Origin: Myrica gale
Taxonomy: Eukaryota; Streptophyta; Magnoliopsida; Fagales; Myricaceae
Assembly (NCBI GenBank): GCA_963930655.1
Contig: OZ005607.1
Location: 27,040,874 to 27,104,873, forward strand
Reading direction: 5' to 3'
Length of the DNA: 64,000 nt
This document shows positions 25,101 to 36,263 of the stretch, one piece after another (the first letter of the stretch is position 1; every line of letters begins with the position of its first letter). The translations under genes were made by a program, and so were the position numbers. Below the pieces are notes generated by a model. That model saw only the letters and a program-made list of their open reading frames with translations. It had not been told where the DNA came from and ran no database searches.

Positions 25101-28100
25101 ATGTCAAACCAGTAAACACGACAAACACAGCATTCTAAATACAAGGGTTGAATACACTTTCCAACCCAAACTGTGACGTCAATTACACTTTCTTCCCTGA
25201 CTAACAACAACTTTGAGACATTGCATCCTCAAATTACTGCTTTCAAAATTCCATCTAAACGGAAATGTGCCTACAGACGCAACACATGAAGTTTCACTAG
25301 AGTGAGTGGCAGTAGTCAATGATAGTTTGAGGACATGATCTCTAAGAATTTTGTAGTCTAGGATGCAAAGTACAAATGGTCCACTTGTTTTAGAGTGAAG
25401 GGTATTCACCCTAAAGGAAATAATAATAAATTAAGTGGGAGGCATGCGGCCACATTCTCGTCTTTCATTGGTAGTTTGACTGTAGAATGTCTTAAAATTA
25501 GTAGTTTAAAGTACAAAACGCATTTGACCGAATAGCTTGGGTGCAGATAGCGCATTTTACTTTAATCTATTTATGTACTTATTTGGTTGTGGAAAAAAAA
25601 CACGACAAGCTTTAAGAAGGATATACACATAACTAACTCATATTCTAAGAAAACAGGAAAAAAATTAGACTTTGCACCCTTAACTATAATAACTTTCACT
25701 ATATGTCATCCAAATTAACAAAATTTACTGTGTATCCTCCATTAAAATCTAACCATTAGATTGTGCCACATGGCTATATTTGGTTCATCAAAAAACAATA
25801 ACAAACAGCCCCATAGAGGTTTGGGCAAGTATTCAAGAGTTAGTTACTAACATCAGTAAGTTTGCCATCTTTGCTTCTGATAACTTGGACAAGGTAATTT
25901 TTCTCCTTCCCATCTGCAGTGAATTGAAAACTTCCTAAAACAATGCAATCAGGCCGGACCCACCTGATACAATCCACTGGTACAACAGTTCAATAAAAAT
26001 ATTAGTTTGAGAACTAGATTATGTTGAATTATCTTACAACGCTTCAAAAAGAAAAGAAAAAAAGTTGTATTTTAACAAGATATAAAAATTAACCATGAGC
26101 TGAGGAGTTAAACTCAAATAAAGACTCATCGCCCCATAAGAATGGGATGGAAGGTTACACAACAATTTTAAGACCCACTAGGTACATGTGAACTATCAAT
26201 ACAAAAAGCATAGTATGTTCGTAACAACTGAAGTTATGCAGTAAATAAGTACTTCGAATACCAATTAATCTGAGAACCATTGATGCAAATATAACTACTT
26301 CTGAATCTCAGACAGAATGTCTAATATCGCACCACACTTGCTGAAACAAGTTAGAACTGCAAATTGATTCAAAGTCTCTAAAATGTATGGATTCTAGTCG
26401 TTTAGCATAATGAGCTCTCATCTATACACTCTAGACCCTATAATCGTTCTCATAGAAGACTTGATAAAGATCATGATTTCTACAGCCAAGCATCAGACAG
26501 CAGATGACAGTTGATAGTATGAGTGCTTGCAAAGAAATGTTTTTTGAATTATACATGTCGTTCCTTCTAAACAGTGCGAGTATAAGGTAACATTTGAATG
26601 GCACAAGGTAAAGCCTGGTACAAATAAACATGGCATTCTTTGAGAACACTGTAAGAGAAACAAAATTGCGAGAGGACATAAAGGGCATCTAATGTTTTGT
26701 TTTTACTTACTGGATAAAAAAAAGTTAGCTTCCAATGTTTTAAGAAAAGGACTATAGGAGAAATCCCCAAACTTGAACTCCATTGACCAGCATGAGATTA
26801 ATTCCCAAACCAAGTAAATTGTTATCTCCACTTGTCCAAAGTATTAAATGTGGCAGATACTCCAACAACTTTTTGGACCTCCTAAATCTGCATGTATGAA
26901 GACCAAAGTATTTCGAACCAAACCACAGGATACTCCCCTCACTTTGTTGAGGAAATATTTCTTCTAAACACACGACCCATGGAATTTTAATACACCTGGA
27001 TCAAATCGGAACAAGATGGATTATCGTACTCAATGTTCTGTTGAGTATCGATCAAATATTGACAAGGATTTCAATTTGATGACAATTTTGGGGAGGTTAA
27101 AATATTAGGGTATTGGATTTGGTGAAAAAGTGAAGAGAGAGATGATTTTTAATATTTATTATAGTGAAAAGTAATGATGTGATGGGGAGAGAGATTATAT
27201 TGTAATTTTTTATTGTGTTAAAATTTTAGGAAGTGTAAAATTTTACACTTCAAACACACCCTTAGTTGGGTTAAGGCTTGGTTTAGTACTAAATGGATAT
27301 ACGAGTTCTTAATGGACAAAAAGCTATGCTGCAAAACCCCACCAAAAAGATTTAAAGGTTGTAGGCAGGTAACCAGCTATGTAAAGAAGCGAAGAGAAAA
27401 GAAACATATAATTGTCACGTATCTATATAGGTTAACCGCACATGGGACAAGACCATAGGTTCACATTATTTCTACTGCAACAACTGTGAGTCAGTTTCAT
27501 TAACCATATGCAACGTAGACCAAATACCTAGAACAATAAGATAGTGGATCCTGAAGTGATCCCTTCCATCAGGCAAACAAAGAAAAAGAAGCATCTTTTT
27601 CTGTAAGTACGTTATAGTTGATCACTGAAAAAGACTGCATTTCATTTCGTGACCTGTCGAGATTTTTTTTGATAAGTACGTGACCTGTCGAGATTGATCT
27701 TAGTTAAGTAGAGACAACAGGAAACCTGGAGCAAATGATATCCAGCAAGGGTAGGTATCCATCTTACGTACTCATATCTTGTCTCTATACCACACCTATT
27801 CCATGTTGCGAATAAATTGGCAAAGTTAAAGGGGCTTCACGTGGGGTGGGGTGGAATTGGAGATAAACAAATTGTTCACTTGGAGGATTAGCAGATGGTG
27901 TGCTTCCACGTGAAGGCAGGAGGATGGAGGCTTCATTCAGTTGGGCTCTTGTAATCAATTTCTGTTAGGAAAATGGTCAATAGCAAACCAGAGTAAAGTG
28001 AGACCAGTTATGAAGGAGTATTGTCTGTTTGAAGTATAGGAAAGCATGAGGACAATGGACTTCTGCAGCAGTTAAGAGGGTCTCATGAGGTGTTCTGGTC

Positions 28101-31100
28101 GAAACATATTTATTTTCTCCCTACCTTAAAATTAGCAGCAGGAGACAGCAGGTTCAGTTTTAGTACAATTTATTTTTTGAACCAACTTTAATCAACAACT
28201 TCACTCTTACATTATTTACCCAATTTTTTCTTCCAGTGGAGGCGAAGATAAAATGTCTTGAAAGTTATCACAATCTCGAAAGTTGGAGGTTCAGTAATTT
28301 TACGGAGCCTCGAGACAGCCTGCTATTGTTGGGTTCCCTGCAAGAGTAGTTCCATAGAAGGTTGCGTTTTTAAACCTTGAATATTGCACTGAAGAAGATC
28401 CCAATAATAGAGAATACTCGTGAAAGGAAAACAATATCAACTTTTAGTTTTTAGATATTATAGGCACATAATTAGTTGAAGACAGTGGATAATCTTTTAC
28501 ACCACTGTTTCATGGCAAGAGATATTTCGTCCCTTCAGTTTTCTCTATTTGAAGTTACATGGATGATGATAACAAATTTAGTTGTCATTTTTAAACGTTG
28601 GCAAGGTCATAAAACTATAAATTTGTGAAATGCTAACCCATTGCACTGGATTTGGACAATGGGGAGGGCAATCACTACTATGTAGAACCTCCTCAGAACT
28701 TGATTAAATCTCTATTTTTGACATTTTTGCATGGTTAAATCTGTGTTTCAGTGTCCATTCCGCATCTGTCTTTTTTCTGAACTTTTAGATCTCATGAACT
28801 ATATTTTTTCTTTCTGATAAGCTTCCTGTGTATGTGAGCTTTCCCCTTCCCATCAAAAATCTATTCGTTATTAAGAATGACAATTATAGTGTACATTAAT
28901 ATCTTCACTTCTTGTGTGGATTAGGATCTTGACCTTTCACATTTATCATTCCCAAAAGAATTTCACAAGACTTTTCTTTGCGCTATATAAATGGTTTTTT
29001 GATACTGACCAAGGGTATGTACGTATACCTCCAGTTCCAAAATAAAAATAATAGGGATCTTTTGTTGATATTAACCCAAAAAGTCCAGCATTAACTCATA
29101 CTACCTCGACAGCCAATCCAACTACACTCAAGCCATAATTCTTTGCCCAGAAAAGAAACAACCTCATATTTTAGAACAGCCTTCCATTCACCCATATGTG
29201 AACAAAGCTCAGAGGATTAAAGATGTAGCAAATTTCACATAGGGATAATAAGGAATCTTGAAGCCAGATTTAGTTCGATACAGAAAAGCAAGAAAAGTAA
29301 GGTAGTGTGAACTTTGATGACAGTACAAAAAACAATATCAACCAGCAGTTGAAGGGCAGGATGTTTTGACAGTTCCATACAGATAGTGAACATCTATGCT
29401 AGACAGATTGTTTTTTTTTATAAGTAAGTCAATTTTATTAAAAACACGCAACAACGGAGTCACCAGTACAAGAGAATATACTGAAGAATCCTAACACAAG
29501 CAAACTAAACAACTAAGGGAACACAAAGGCCCAAAGAACACCCACAACTCCTACCCACCCAAGAAACAAACGCACCCTCAACCCACAAGCCAACAAGACA
29601 CCCAAGAACCCCCCCACCCTCCCTCAACCCTAAACCCACCCAAACGCGAGCAACCGTGCCACCCCTATCAGTCCAGCCCATAGTTTTTTGCCTTCTTAGC
29701 GATCGAAGAAGACCCTTCATAGTTAACCGAAGATTTCAAGCCCTTCAACTCCCTGATCATCCTTCCCCTGTTTTTCTAAACTTTTGCGAACTAAGCGGCA
29801 CCCGATTGTGTTCCAACGCCGCAAAGAGGTCCCTCAGCTTTCCCTCTCGACCATCACACGACACCCCAACCATCTGACCCACAGATGAAACCATGTCCAA
29901 GACCCACGCCGGAGATTCCCCCCCCCAAAGCTTTACTAGGGAAACTGACCGTCGAGGATTCGAACGAGGGAACAGGCTCTGCCACCTTCGCCAAAGACAA
30001 CTCCCCTCCAACCGTTCCCGCTGCATCTAGCACTCCCACAACAGTCCCCTCTACAATACTATCAAACCGAGTCAACACAACTACCTCCTCCGACTCAGCA
30101 CATTGACCAGGAGAGTGAGAGCCCCCTCCATCAGGACTGCCAGATCCCTCACTCGATAGTCCACGACCATCCCCACCCACCCCACTACATTTGCCCTGCC
30201 CTGCCCCACTCCAATAGCCTCACCCATCACCCTAGCAAAGCCCACCCCCTTATCCGCATCATAAAGCACTAAGGAAGACCCGGCGACCTCAATTGGGCCA
30301 TCAACAGCAAGATCCGGCGAAAAAAAGGCCCCCTGGGGCGAGGCAAACACGCCCTGAGGCAGAGAACCGGAGCTCGGCGACAACTTCGGCGCTGGAAGGG
30401 CCTCTGGGATGCTATCCCGCACCCCCACATCCGACATCGCCGCTCCTCCCGCCGTCGGAACAGCAAGATCTGGCGAAAAAAAGCCCCCCTGGGACGAGAC
30501 AAACACGTCTTGAGGTAGAGAACCGGAGCTCAGCGACAGTTCCGGTGCCGGAAGGACCTCCGGGCTGCATTCCCGCACCCCCGCAGTCGACGTCGCTGAG
30601 CCTCCCGTCGTACCACTGGTCTGCATCCATCGTCGTACCACTGTGTTGAACGACACCAGCGACACAAAGAAGCCTCGGGACAGGAAGGAGACCCGACCCC
30701 AACCCAGTTGGATTTGACCCATCGCCCACAACCTGAGGCCCCAATGAAGTCGACTGACCCAGATTCTCTTTCCTTGCCCAGACAGGCATAACGGAAGGAC
30801 CAGGAGAGGCCAAAAGAGAATGACCCGGCCCAATAATGCTCCCCAATAGAGATAAAAGAACATCAATCTCGTCTCAAATCCCTTGCAATTTGAAATGCCA
30901 AAAAGCCACGTCCATCACCCTGTCACCAGCCGGCTGAGCAATAAATGCTAACTCCTTGGAATATGAACCGACCTGTAGCGCATGCACTTTGCCCCCCAAT
31001 ATGGCATGCGCAGAGACCTGCAGCGCTGCCTTCTTCTCCACGCCATCCTCAGACGCCTCACCACCCGTCATGGCCAGCACCCCACCCTCAGAGCTCTCCC

Positions 31101-34100
31101 CCTTCGACCCTCTCTTAGCAACTTCAACGAAAGAGACCTCCTTTCGTACTCTAGAGCCATAAGAGCCGCCTCCCTCTTTATGAAGCTGACCAAGGTAAGA
31201 AACCATGTCCTGAAACACCGAGACGAGTTTCATCCACCCTGACCCTTCCATTCCTTCTGGTACCAACACTACCCCTCTCCGGCACCCCCCACCAAACTCA
31301 GCTATGGCCATATATCTACCGGCCTTGTTGCAGCACCTCTGTGCCATAAAAGCTCGGGATGCTTCGTTAAATTTCGCCGCAAACTCCCTATTAACATCCG
31401 CCAGCAAGCTACTAACCATGTTAACCAACCAGACATCACCATACCTCCCAAGAAAGATAGAACTCAAGGCCTTCCGACTCCACTCGGAGAGTTTCACAAC
31501 ACCGTTGCCTAGAACTGTAACCTGAAATTCCTTAGCTTCAACACGGAATCTACGAGAAAAGGACATAGAAAGCATCAAACTAAACTAACGTAGCAACAAT
31601 GTCGGACACAATCAAGCCAACGACCAAACACCCAGCCCATACATCCCACAGGGGAGAGAGGGGAGAATAAGTTCTCAATAAAAGCAACCTCATGCTAGAC
31701 AGATTGTAACAACATCTATGCTAGACAGATTGTAACAATTCTCCAAGAACTAGTCCACTATTGTGCCACCTTCCAGAAATTAAAACTAGCGGAGTTAAAA
31801 TGCTAAAAAGCAACAGAAATAAGCCAGATGTACATACAAGCAATTCAGATAAGGCATAAGCTACCTGAAAATTCTAGCCATTGATTTAACTGAACAAGAA
31901 AACAAAAAAGGTGTGACGGAATTGCAAAAAAGAAAAAAAAACAAGAAAAGGTGATTGAATTCATAAACATAAGGAAACAATCAATAGATGGTGATATCAA
32001 TCTATAAAAGGCACAAACCTTTTACACTGCAGCTCGCATCCGAACCATCAATCCATGATTTGAATGATAATGACAAGCATATCCGCCCCTTGAATCTTGA
32101 AGACATAATGCTAAGGACATTTTTCCTTGCCACGGCAACATATTTACCATTTGCACTCCATTCAACTATGATATAGGCCAAAACTTAGAATAAGCAAGGC
32201 AAAAAACTAAATGAATACAAGGTACATGTACACACAACAAGATGTAACGAATAATATTGTATGACACAATATTGGCAGAACAAAAAGGTTAAAGCTTCCA
32301 CAAGAAAAAAATGCAATGGCACTACATGAATGCAAAATGTACAAGCTGGAGGTTTAAATCGATGCACAAAAAGGTAAAAATTTTGCAGTTGTAATATAGG
32401 ATGAAGATGAAGTGTAAAGGATGGACGGCAATTTGTGCCTTGTTCATTTTGGCAACTGATGTGACAAGAAGTTTCTTTGGAGTTCACAGGTAATAAAAAA
32501 GGTGATTCCCATTTCTCAGATATGGGAAAAGCTCCAATACCTTTTCAAAAATAAATTCTAACAAATCTTCTCTCTCCATCCTTTTCCACCAAACTCCAAT
32601 ACTTTTTTAATGCCTTTTAAAAAGGAGCAGATGCATTCTGTTAGAACTATAAAAAATCAATAGAATATTTCTCCATGTTTCGACTCAATTGTTCTAGAAG
32701 AGTAAAGACCAGTGGTTCACCTAATATAACCCTGTGAAGCATTTTTCACATTACATGCACTGTTGCTGATATGACAATCAGATATATCATCGGTAGTTCT
32801 TAGATACCTACTTTTAGTACGCTAACTCTTTCTCACCCACTCCTAATCTCACGTTTCCCATTTTGAAGTGCATACATAGCATTTGACACCATTACAATGG
32901 AAAGCAACGAAAGAGAACTTTTGTTATTGAATAAATGGCCGTCTTGATAATCAAATAATGAAAGTTGTAGCAAACATACAACATGCCAATGTGAGAATGT
33001 ACCATAGATACTATAATTAGAAACACAAGGACAAGTGTAATGTTAGCATCTGATACAGTAATTACAAACTGGGTGTCTCACATATTATACAATAAATAAA
33101 AGAGGACATAACATACCAGCATCTACATTGTCCATAACATCTTTAAATGTCTCATCCACTGCTCCATGATATAGCTTCCCAGAATTTGAAAGAACGACAT
33201 ACGAATTGTCGGACTTTTTACTCCACCGAAAGTCTTTGACAGCGCTTGATTCATCGAGTGAACAGGAGAAAAACGGTTTAAGCTCCTGCACAATGGACGG
33301 TAGAAATGAAACAAAACTATAATTTCAGTTAGAGGTTATATGAATACCAAAGCAAATTACACGGAGTAGAAATTTTTAACAAAAATTGAAGAGAATCATT
33401 TTCATTACTGCTTTTAGATAGATAGGCAATGATGTTTCACCCCGAGTTTTGGTTCATTTTCATTGTTCCTTTGTTTCTTTCTTATTTTTTTCATGGGAAT
33501 CTAAAGAGTTGGAACGCCTATCATGAAGTCAAACAATATGATATTTCCTGGTATCCTCAAAAGTATAAGATTTGGTAGCATCCAAATGCTATTGTGATTC
33601 CCCTAACAAAGAATGAGTTGTTTTTTCTCCATCCACTGCATTCTTAAGGAACCCAAAGAGGCATTTCAGTAAATATGAGAAAGGACTTTGATTAGAAGTG
33701 GAGTGACTGATAAATAGTTTCTCAGATTAATTTCAGATTTTGAAATGCGGTAAAGGACACTGCAAGATTAGCATCTGATGCATAGGGGGTGGTAAATGAG
33801 TAGTCAAATGAAAGATCCAAGCATAAAGCAAATATACACAACATCAAGAAAGATCACAAACTTGCTTCAACTAAGAGGAGTAAAATGAAACCTTTCTTGG
33901 CATTGTGCAGTATCTTGCTCTATATGCTTGTGGAATCCTTGACCACCACATGGTCCCATAACCTCAGGCATACCTTTTAACTCCCCCCCCCCCCAGTTCG
34001 AAACAAACCCACAATCTTACTATTGATAAATGCACCAATCCATGTTGCACTCTATAAATATCCTTCATAATAACAGGGATAATTATTAGGGCCTATCTCC

Positions 34101-34726
34101 GCATCGAATACACACTGGGAAATAAAACGTGAAAACTTCTCAAGGACCTTGCATTTAAGGGTTAAATTATGCTCAATAGTATCCAATATCGATCTCCCAA
34201 CAGAACAAATAAACTCATTTAAACGTAAAAATCACAGACCTATTTAACAGCAGTGGATCAAAATAACAATGAACCGACAATAACGGATAGGCAAACTTAC
34301 CTTTCTGAGAAGCGAATCAAGAGAGAAAAAATGGACTCGTGACCCGATAGAAGCAGCGAGGGTGGAATTGCCGTTGGAGATAGCCAAGATGTGAACCTTA
34401 CCAATGGGAACATCTGCAACACTCAACTCCTGAATAGAACGACCGCTTCCATTGTCCTTGATATCCTTGGCCGAAGCAATAACGTCCTTGGTCCTCGCAA
34501 CACAGAATCCTCCCGAATGGGCAACGAAGACGAGACCGTAGCGTTCGGAGACGGCAAGGGGCTGAGAGGGAGGACTTCCCACATCGAAATTGGAATCTTC
34601 GGGTTTGATAGGCACGGGCTCGCCGATCTTGTCGAAGTAGTAGTCGGTTGTGTCCACGCGTCCTCCTCCAATCTCGTCGCCTAATTCCACTACTTTCGTA
34701 TTGTCACTGTTACTATTGTTAGCCAT
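13127..34726 (-). CDS. NUP214: Nuclear pore protein NUP214 (plant type), 16 exons
   Basis: Exons in transcript order: 34301-34726, 33117-33285, 32019-32165, 25852-25976, 24681-24793, 23688-23827, 22788-22953, 21540-22614, 20962-21114, 19171-19228, 17813-17946, 17609-17733, 17135-17456, 15312-15501, 13347-15206, 13127-13239. All have GT-AG borders and join in one frame of about 1771 residues, near the ~1800 of the Arabidopsis protein (LNO1/EMB1011). Residues 1-430 are the N-terminal beta-propeller that in the family docks the mRNA-export helicase DBP5/LOS4. An acidic [11 protein letters not shown] marks the end of the propeller. A Ser-rich linker follows, then coiled-coil segments (about 790-945, e.g. 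[13 protein letters not shown] and [14 protein letters not shown]). The C-terminus has FG/GGFAG repeats and ends [11 protein letters not shown]. It acts on the cytoplasmic face of the nuclear pore. The gene looks intact despite several transposons in its introns. Confidence 0.93.
15580..15973. mobile_element. Foldback MITE with long terminal inverted repeats (NUP214 intron 14/13 side)
   Basis: The left arm (15580-~15720: actttgtaccctctaacta, cacattgtac, cactttacaccctcca) is matched in reverse complement by the right arm (~15845-15973: tggagggtgcaaaatgtct, tagttggagggtgcaaagtg). This gives inverted repeats of about 130 bases around a short AT-rich centre. It lies in the intron between exons 13 and 14. 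It has no coding capacity. Candidate flanking duplication: aaaatttt / aaacatttt. Related copies lie at 25144-25412 and 25664-25760. Confidence 0.75.
16385..17089 (+). mobile_element. 5'-truncated L1-type LINE fragment with zf-RVT domain and poly(A) tail
   Basis: Plus-strand frames encode the end of a reverse transcriptase [22 protein letters not shown], then [19 protein letters not shown], a C-x2-C...H-C zf-RVT pattern ([19 protein letters not shown]), and W-rich [18 protein letters not shown] 3' untranslated region and a run of A at 17080-17089 follow. Frame changes are visible near 16500, so it is dead. It is inserted antisense in the NUP214 intron between exons 13 and 14, just before the exon at 17135-17456. 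No convincing target-site duplication was found. Confidence 0.8.
18070..18735 (-). repeat. Unclassified GC-richer insert in a NUP214 intron
   Basis: This stretch between exons 10 and 11 differs in composition from its AT-rich surroundings. On the minus strand it begins with a CT-rich leader (ctcccctctcgtctctgtct-like) as LINE or SINE 5' regions often do. A 93-codon frame (18257-18538, minus) has no known motif. I infer a non-autonomous retroelement or transduced fragment, without clear ends. Confidence 0.35.
20484..20560 (+). repeat. 57-bp tandem duplication in a NUP214 intron
   Basis: tacaagggaagggggtttac occurs at 20484 and again at 20541. The interval also contains a repeated ggactttattttt. 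The duplication lies in the intron between exons 9 and 10 and does not touch an exon. Confidence 0.8.
25144..25412. mobile_element. Diverged foldback element related to the one at 15580
   Basis: The arm starting agggttgaatacactttcc and containing ttgagacattgcatcctc pairs, with mismatches, with the arm ending gaagggtattcacccta and containing gtttgaggacatgatctc. It has the same kind of phrases (gcatcct, ctcaaactact) as the element at 15580. It lies in the NUP214 intron between exons 4 and 5. Confidence 0.55.
25664..25760. repeat. Single arm of the foldback element family
   Basis: agactttgcacccttaacta ... tcctccattaaaatct follows the left arm of the element at 15580-15720 phrase by phrase. No partner arm is seen, so it is a truncated copy. 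It lies in NUP214 intron 4, about 90 bases from exon 4. Confidence 0.6.
27091..27261. mobile_element. MITE copy A (family shared with 62186-62384)
   Basis: Contains the series tattggatttggtgaaaaag, tgaagagagagatgat, tagtgaaaagtaatgatg and tgatggggagagagat. It ends near aagtgtaaaattttacactt, followed by caaacacaccc. The same series in the same order occurs at 62186-62384. It is non-coding, about 170 bases, with palindromic ends, and lies in NUP214 intron 3. Confidence 0.65.
29411..31691 (-). mobile_element. L1-type LINE insertion carrying ORF1-like sequence only, with 15-bp target-site duplication
   Basis: Poly(T) at 29411-29419 is the poly(A) tail of a minus-strand insert. The flanks carry the same 15 bases, atgctagacagattg, at 29396-29410 and 31692-31706, a textbook target-site duplication. 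The minus strand encodes an ORF1-like protein (31578-30874: [40 protein letters not shown]) followed by a low-complexity Gly/Ser/Pro region containing two ~44-residue tandem repeats ([15 protein letters not shown] / [15 protein letters not shown]). No reverse transcriptase or endonuclease is seen, so this is an internally deleted or non-autonomous copy about 2.28 kb long. Several frame changes are visible. It sits in NUP214 intron 3, in the gene's own orientation. Confidence 0.85.
31692..31738 (+). repeat. 26-bp tandem repeat at the LINE insertion site
   Basis: atgctagacagattgtaac occurs at 31692 and again at 31718, linked by aacatct. Together with the left flank (aacatctatgctagacagattg, ending 29410), this shows that the site was already a 26-bp tandem pair before the LINE inserted into its first unit. 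Confidence 0.75.
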
Positions 34727-35222
34727 TATAGATGAACCCTACCCGTGCGCAGCGCAGAGGAAGAGAGAGAGGTGTTTTGGGGGGTGGGGGGCTGTGGTCT
34801 GGGACTTCGAGGTTACAGTGAAGTAGTCCTGCCTATGACTCGCTCGACTCTCGAGACATTGGCGTGAAAGCAATATGAAAATGGAAACGCTGTTTTCATA
34901 CAATTTTTTTGAGAGATTTTCTGCTTTTCAACAGGTACGTGATGTTTGCAAAAGCCACTTTCAATCCTCATACATTCAAATGCGGGAAACAGGTTCCGTC
35001 TGTGTTTTAAAATTTTAGTCCTCTCAAATTTTAATACAATTAAATATTATAATATAATCAATCTTACTTAAAATTTGAGTCCAATTCCGATCCCAAATAA
35101 CGGCAAAGCTTCGTAGCCCACACCCACAAACGGCCTTGCCTGCCCTCTGGGCCGGCTCCAGCCTAGGCCATCCTAGATTATACTTTTATGAAAATTTTGA
35201 AAAAGATGGTAGTAAATTAGAG

Positions 35223-35394
35223 TTTTATTAAATTTATAAAAGATAAAAAAAATTATTAAAATTGTTAAAAAATGTGAGGTAATAAATCATTCAAATATTT
35301 GATTAGATTTTTATTAAATTTATAAAAGATAAAAAATTATTAAAATTGTTAAACAAATGTGAGATAATAAATAATTTAAATATTTTTTATTATA
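35223..35394 (+). repeat. 86-bp tandem duplication, AT-rich
   Basis: ttttattaaatttataaaag begins at 35223 and again at 35309. Both units continue with gataaaaa, attattaaaattgttaaa and aaatgtgag before diverging slightly. There are two units. Confidence 0.8.
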
Positions 35395-35628
35395 ATAAAA
35401 AAGTTTGATTATTCTAAATTTATTATTTTCTTAATTAAAATTATGAATTAGTGGCCTCAAACCCAATATACTTTGTGCGAATAGGATAGAAGAAAGATAT
35501 ATAGGCACAACCTCTTGGCTCTAGCATTTGCTTTAAGGATATAAGGTTTGAAAATATAATTTATTATTGATAAATTTCATCAAATTATATATATTTTTAT
35601 TATAATAAATATAAAAAAATTCACACAA

Positions 35629-35629
<1 letters not shown>

Positions 35630-35659
<30 letters not shown>
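35630..35659 (+). repeat. (ATT)n microsatellite
   Basis: About ten ATT units in the AT-rich divergent promoter region. Likely polymorphic. Confidence 0.9.
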
Positions 35660-35662
<3 letters not shown>

Positions 35663-36263
35663 ATTTTTAAAATTTTATTTTTTTTCTCAAAATTTGATAA
35701 AATTCTAATTCATCTCAATTTTTACCACATTTATAAAATTTTAGTTTGCCAACATGGTCTGATTTCAATAATCAGATTTTAGTTAAAAATGGTAGACTAT
35801 GATTTTTGATAATTTTTGGCATATTGTTAAATGAGTGACAATTAGGAGGTGTACAAGTGTAATATTCTATACGAGAACACGGGAGCCGGTGGCTCGAGTG
35901 CAAAAACGCTACTTGTGCGTCAGCACCAACCAAAAACCGATCTCAGCTTGGCGTTCAAAAAGATCTTAAAATCAGTTTTGTCCTGTTAGATCAAGAAGTA
36001 GATCGATCAAAGTTGCGATCTGCTAAATCTCAGGCCTAAACCCAAACAAGAAACCGATATTTGCTTTGCGTCTTCTCTGGTAATTTCTCGAAGATCTAAA
36101 AAACGTTTTTGTTCTCTGTCGTTCAAATTTTACCTAATTAGATCGTTATCCCGACAATTTAACTTCTTATCTGTATCTCCTACGATACTTTTGATTTCTG
36201 TTTGCAAGAAATATGTATTTTGGGATTGGAATATTGTGCTTTTGTGTAGGACGAAAGACGAAG

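Larger units (their letters stand above)
34727..36263. promoter_or_regulatory. Divergent upstream region between NUP214 and the VOA1-like gene
   Basis: The two start codons face away from each other 1.54 kb apart, so both promoters must lie here unless an unseen gene intervenes. The NUP214 side begins with a GA-rich leader (about 34755-34775). The middle is very AT-rich and holds the 86-bp tandem repeat and an ATT microsatellite. The VOA1 side has a probable 5' untranslated intron (donor at 36080, acceptor ending 36249) just before the ATG at 36264. No TATA box stands out. Confidence 0.5.

Noticed and set aside
29656-31525. Long plus-strand frames at 29885-30106, 30293-30649 and 30956-31525
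   Set aside because: Antisense shadows of the GC-rich LINE ORF1-like region.
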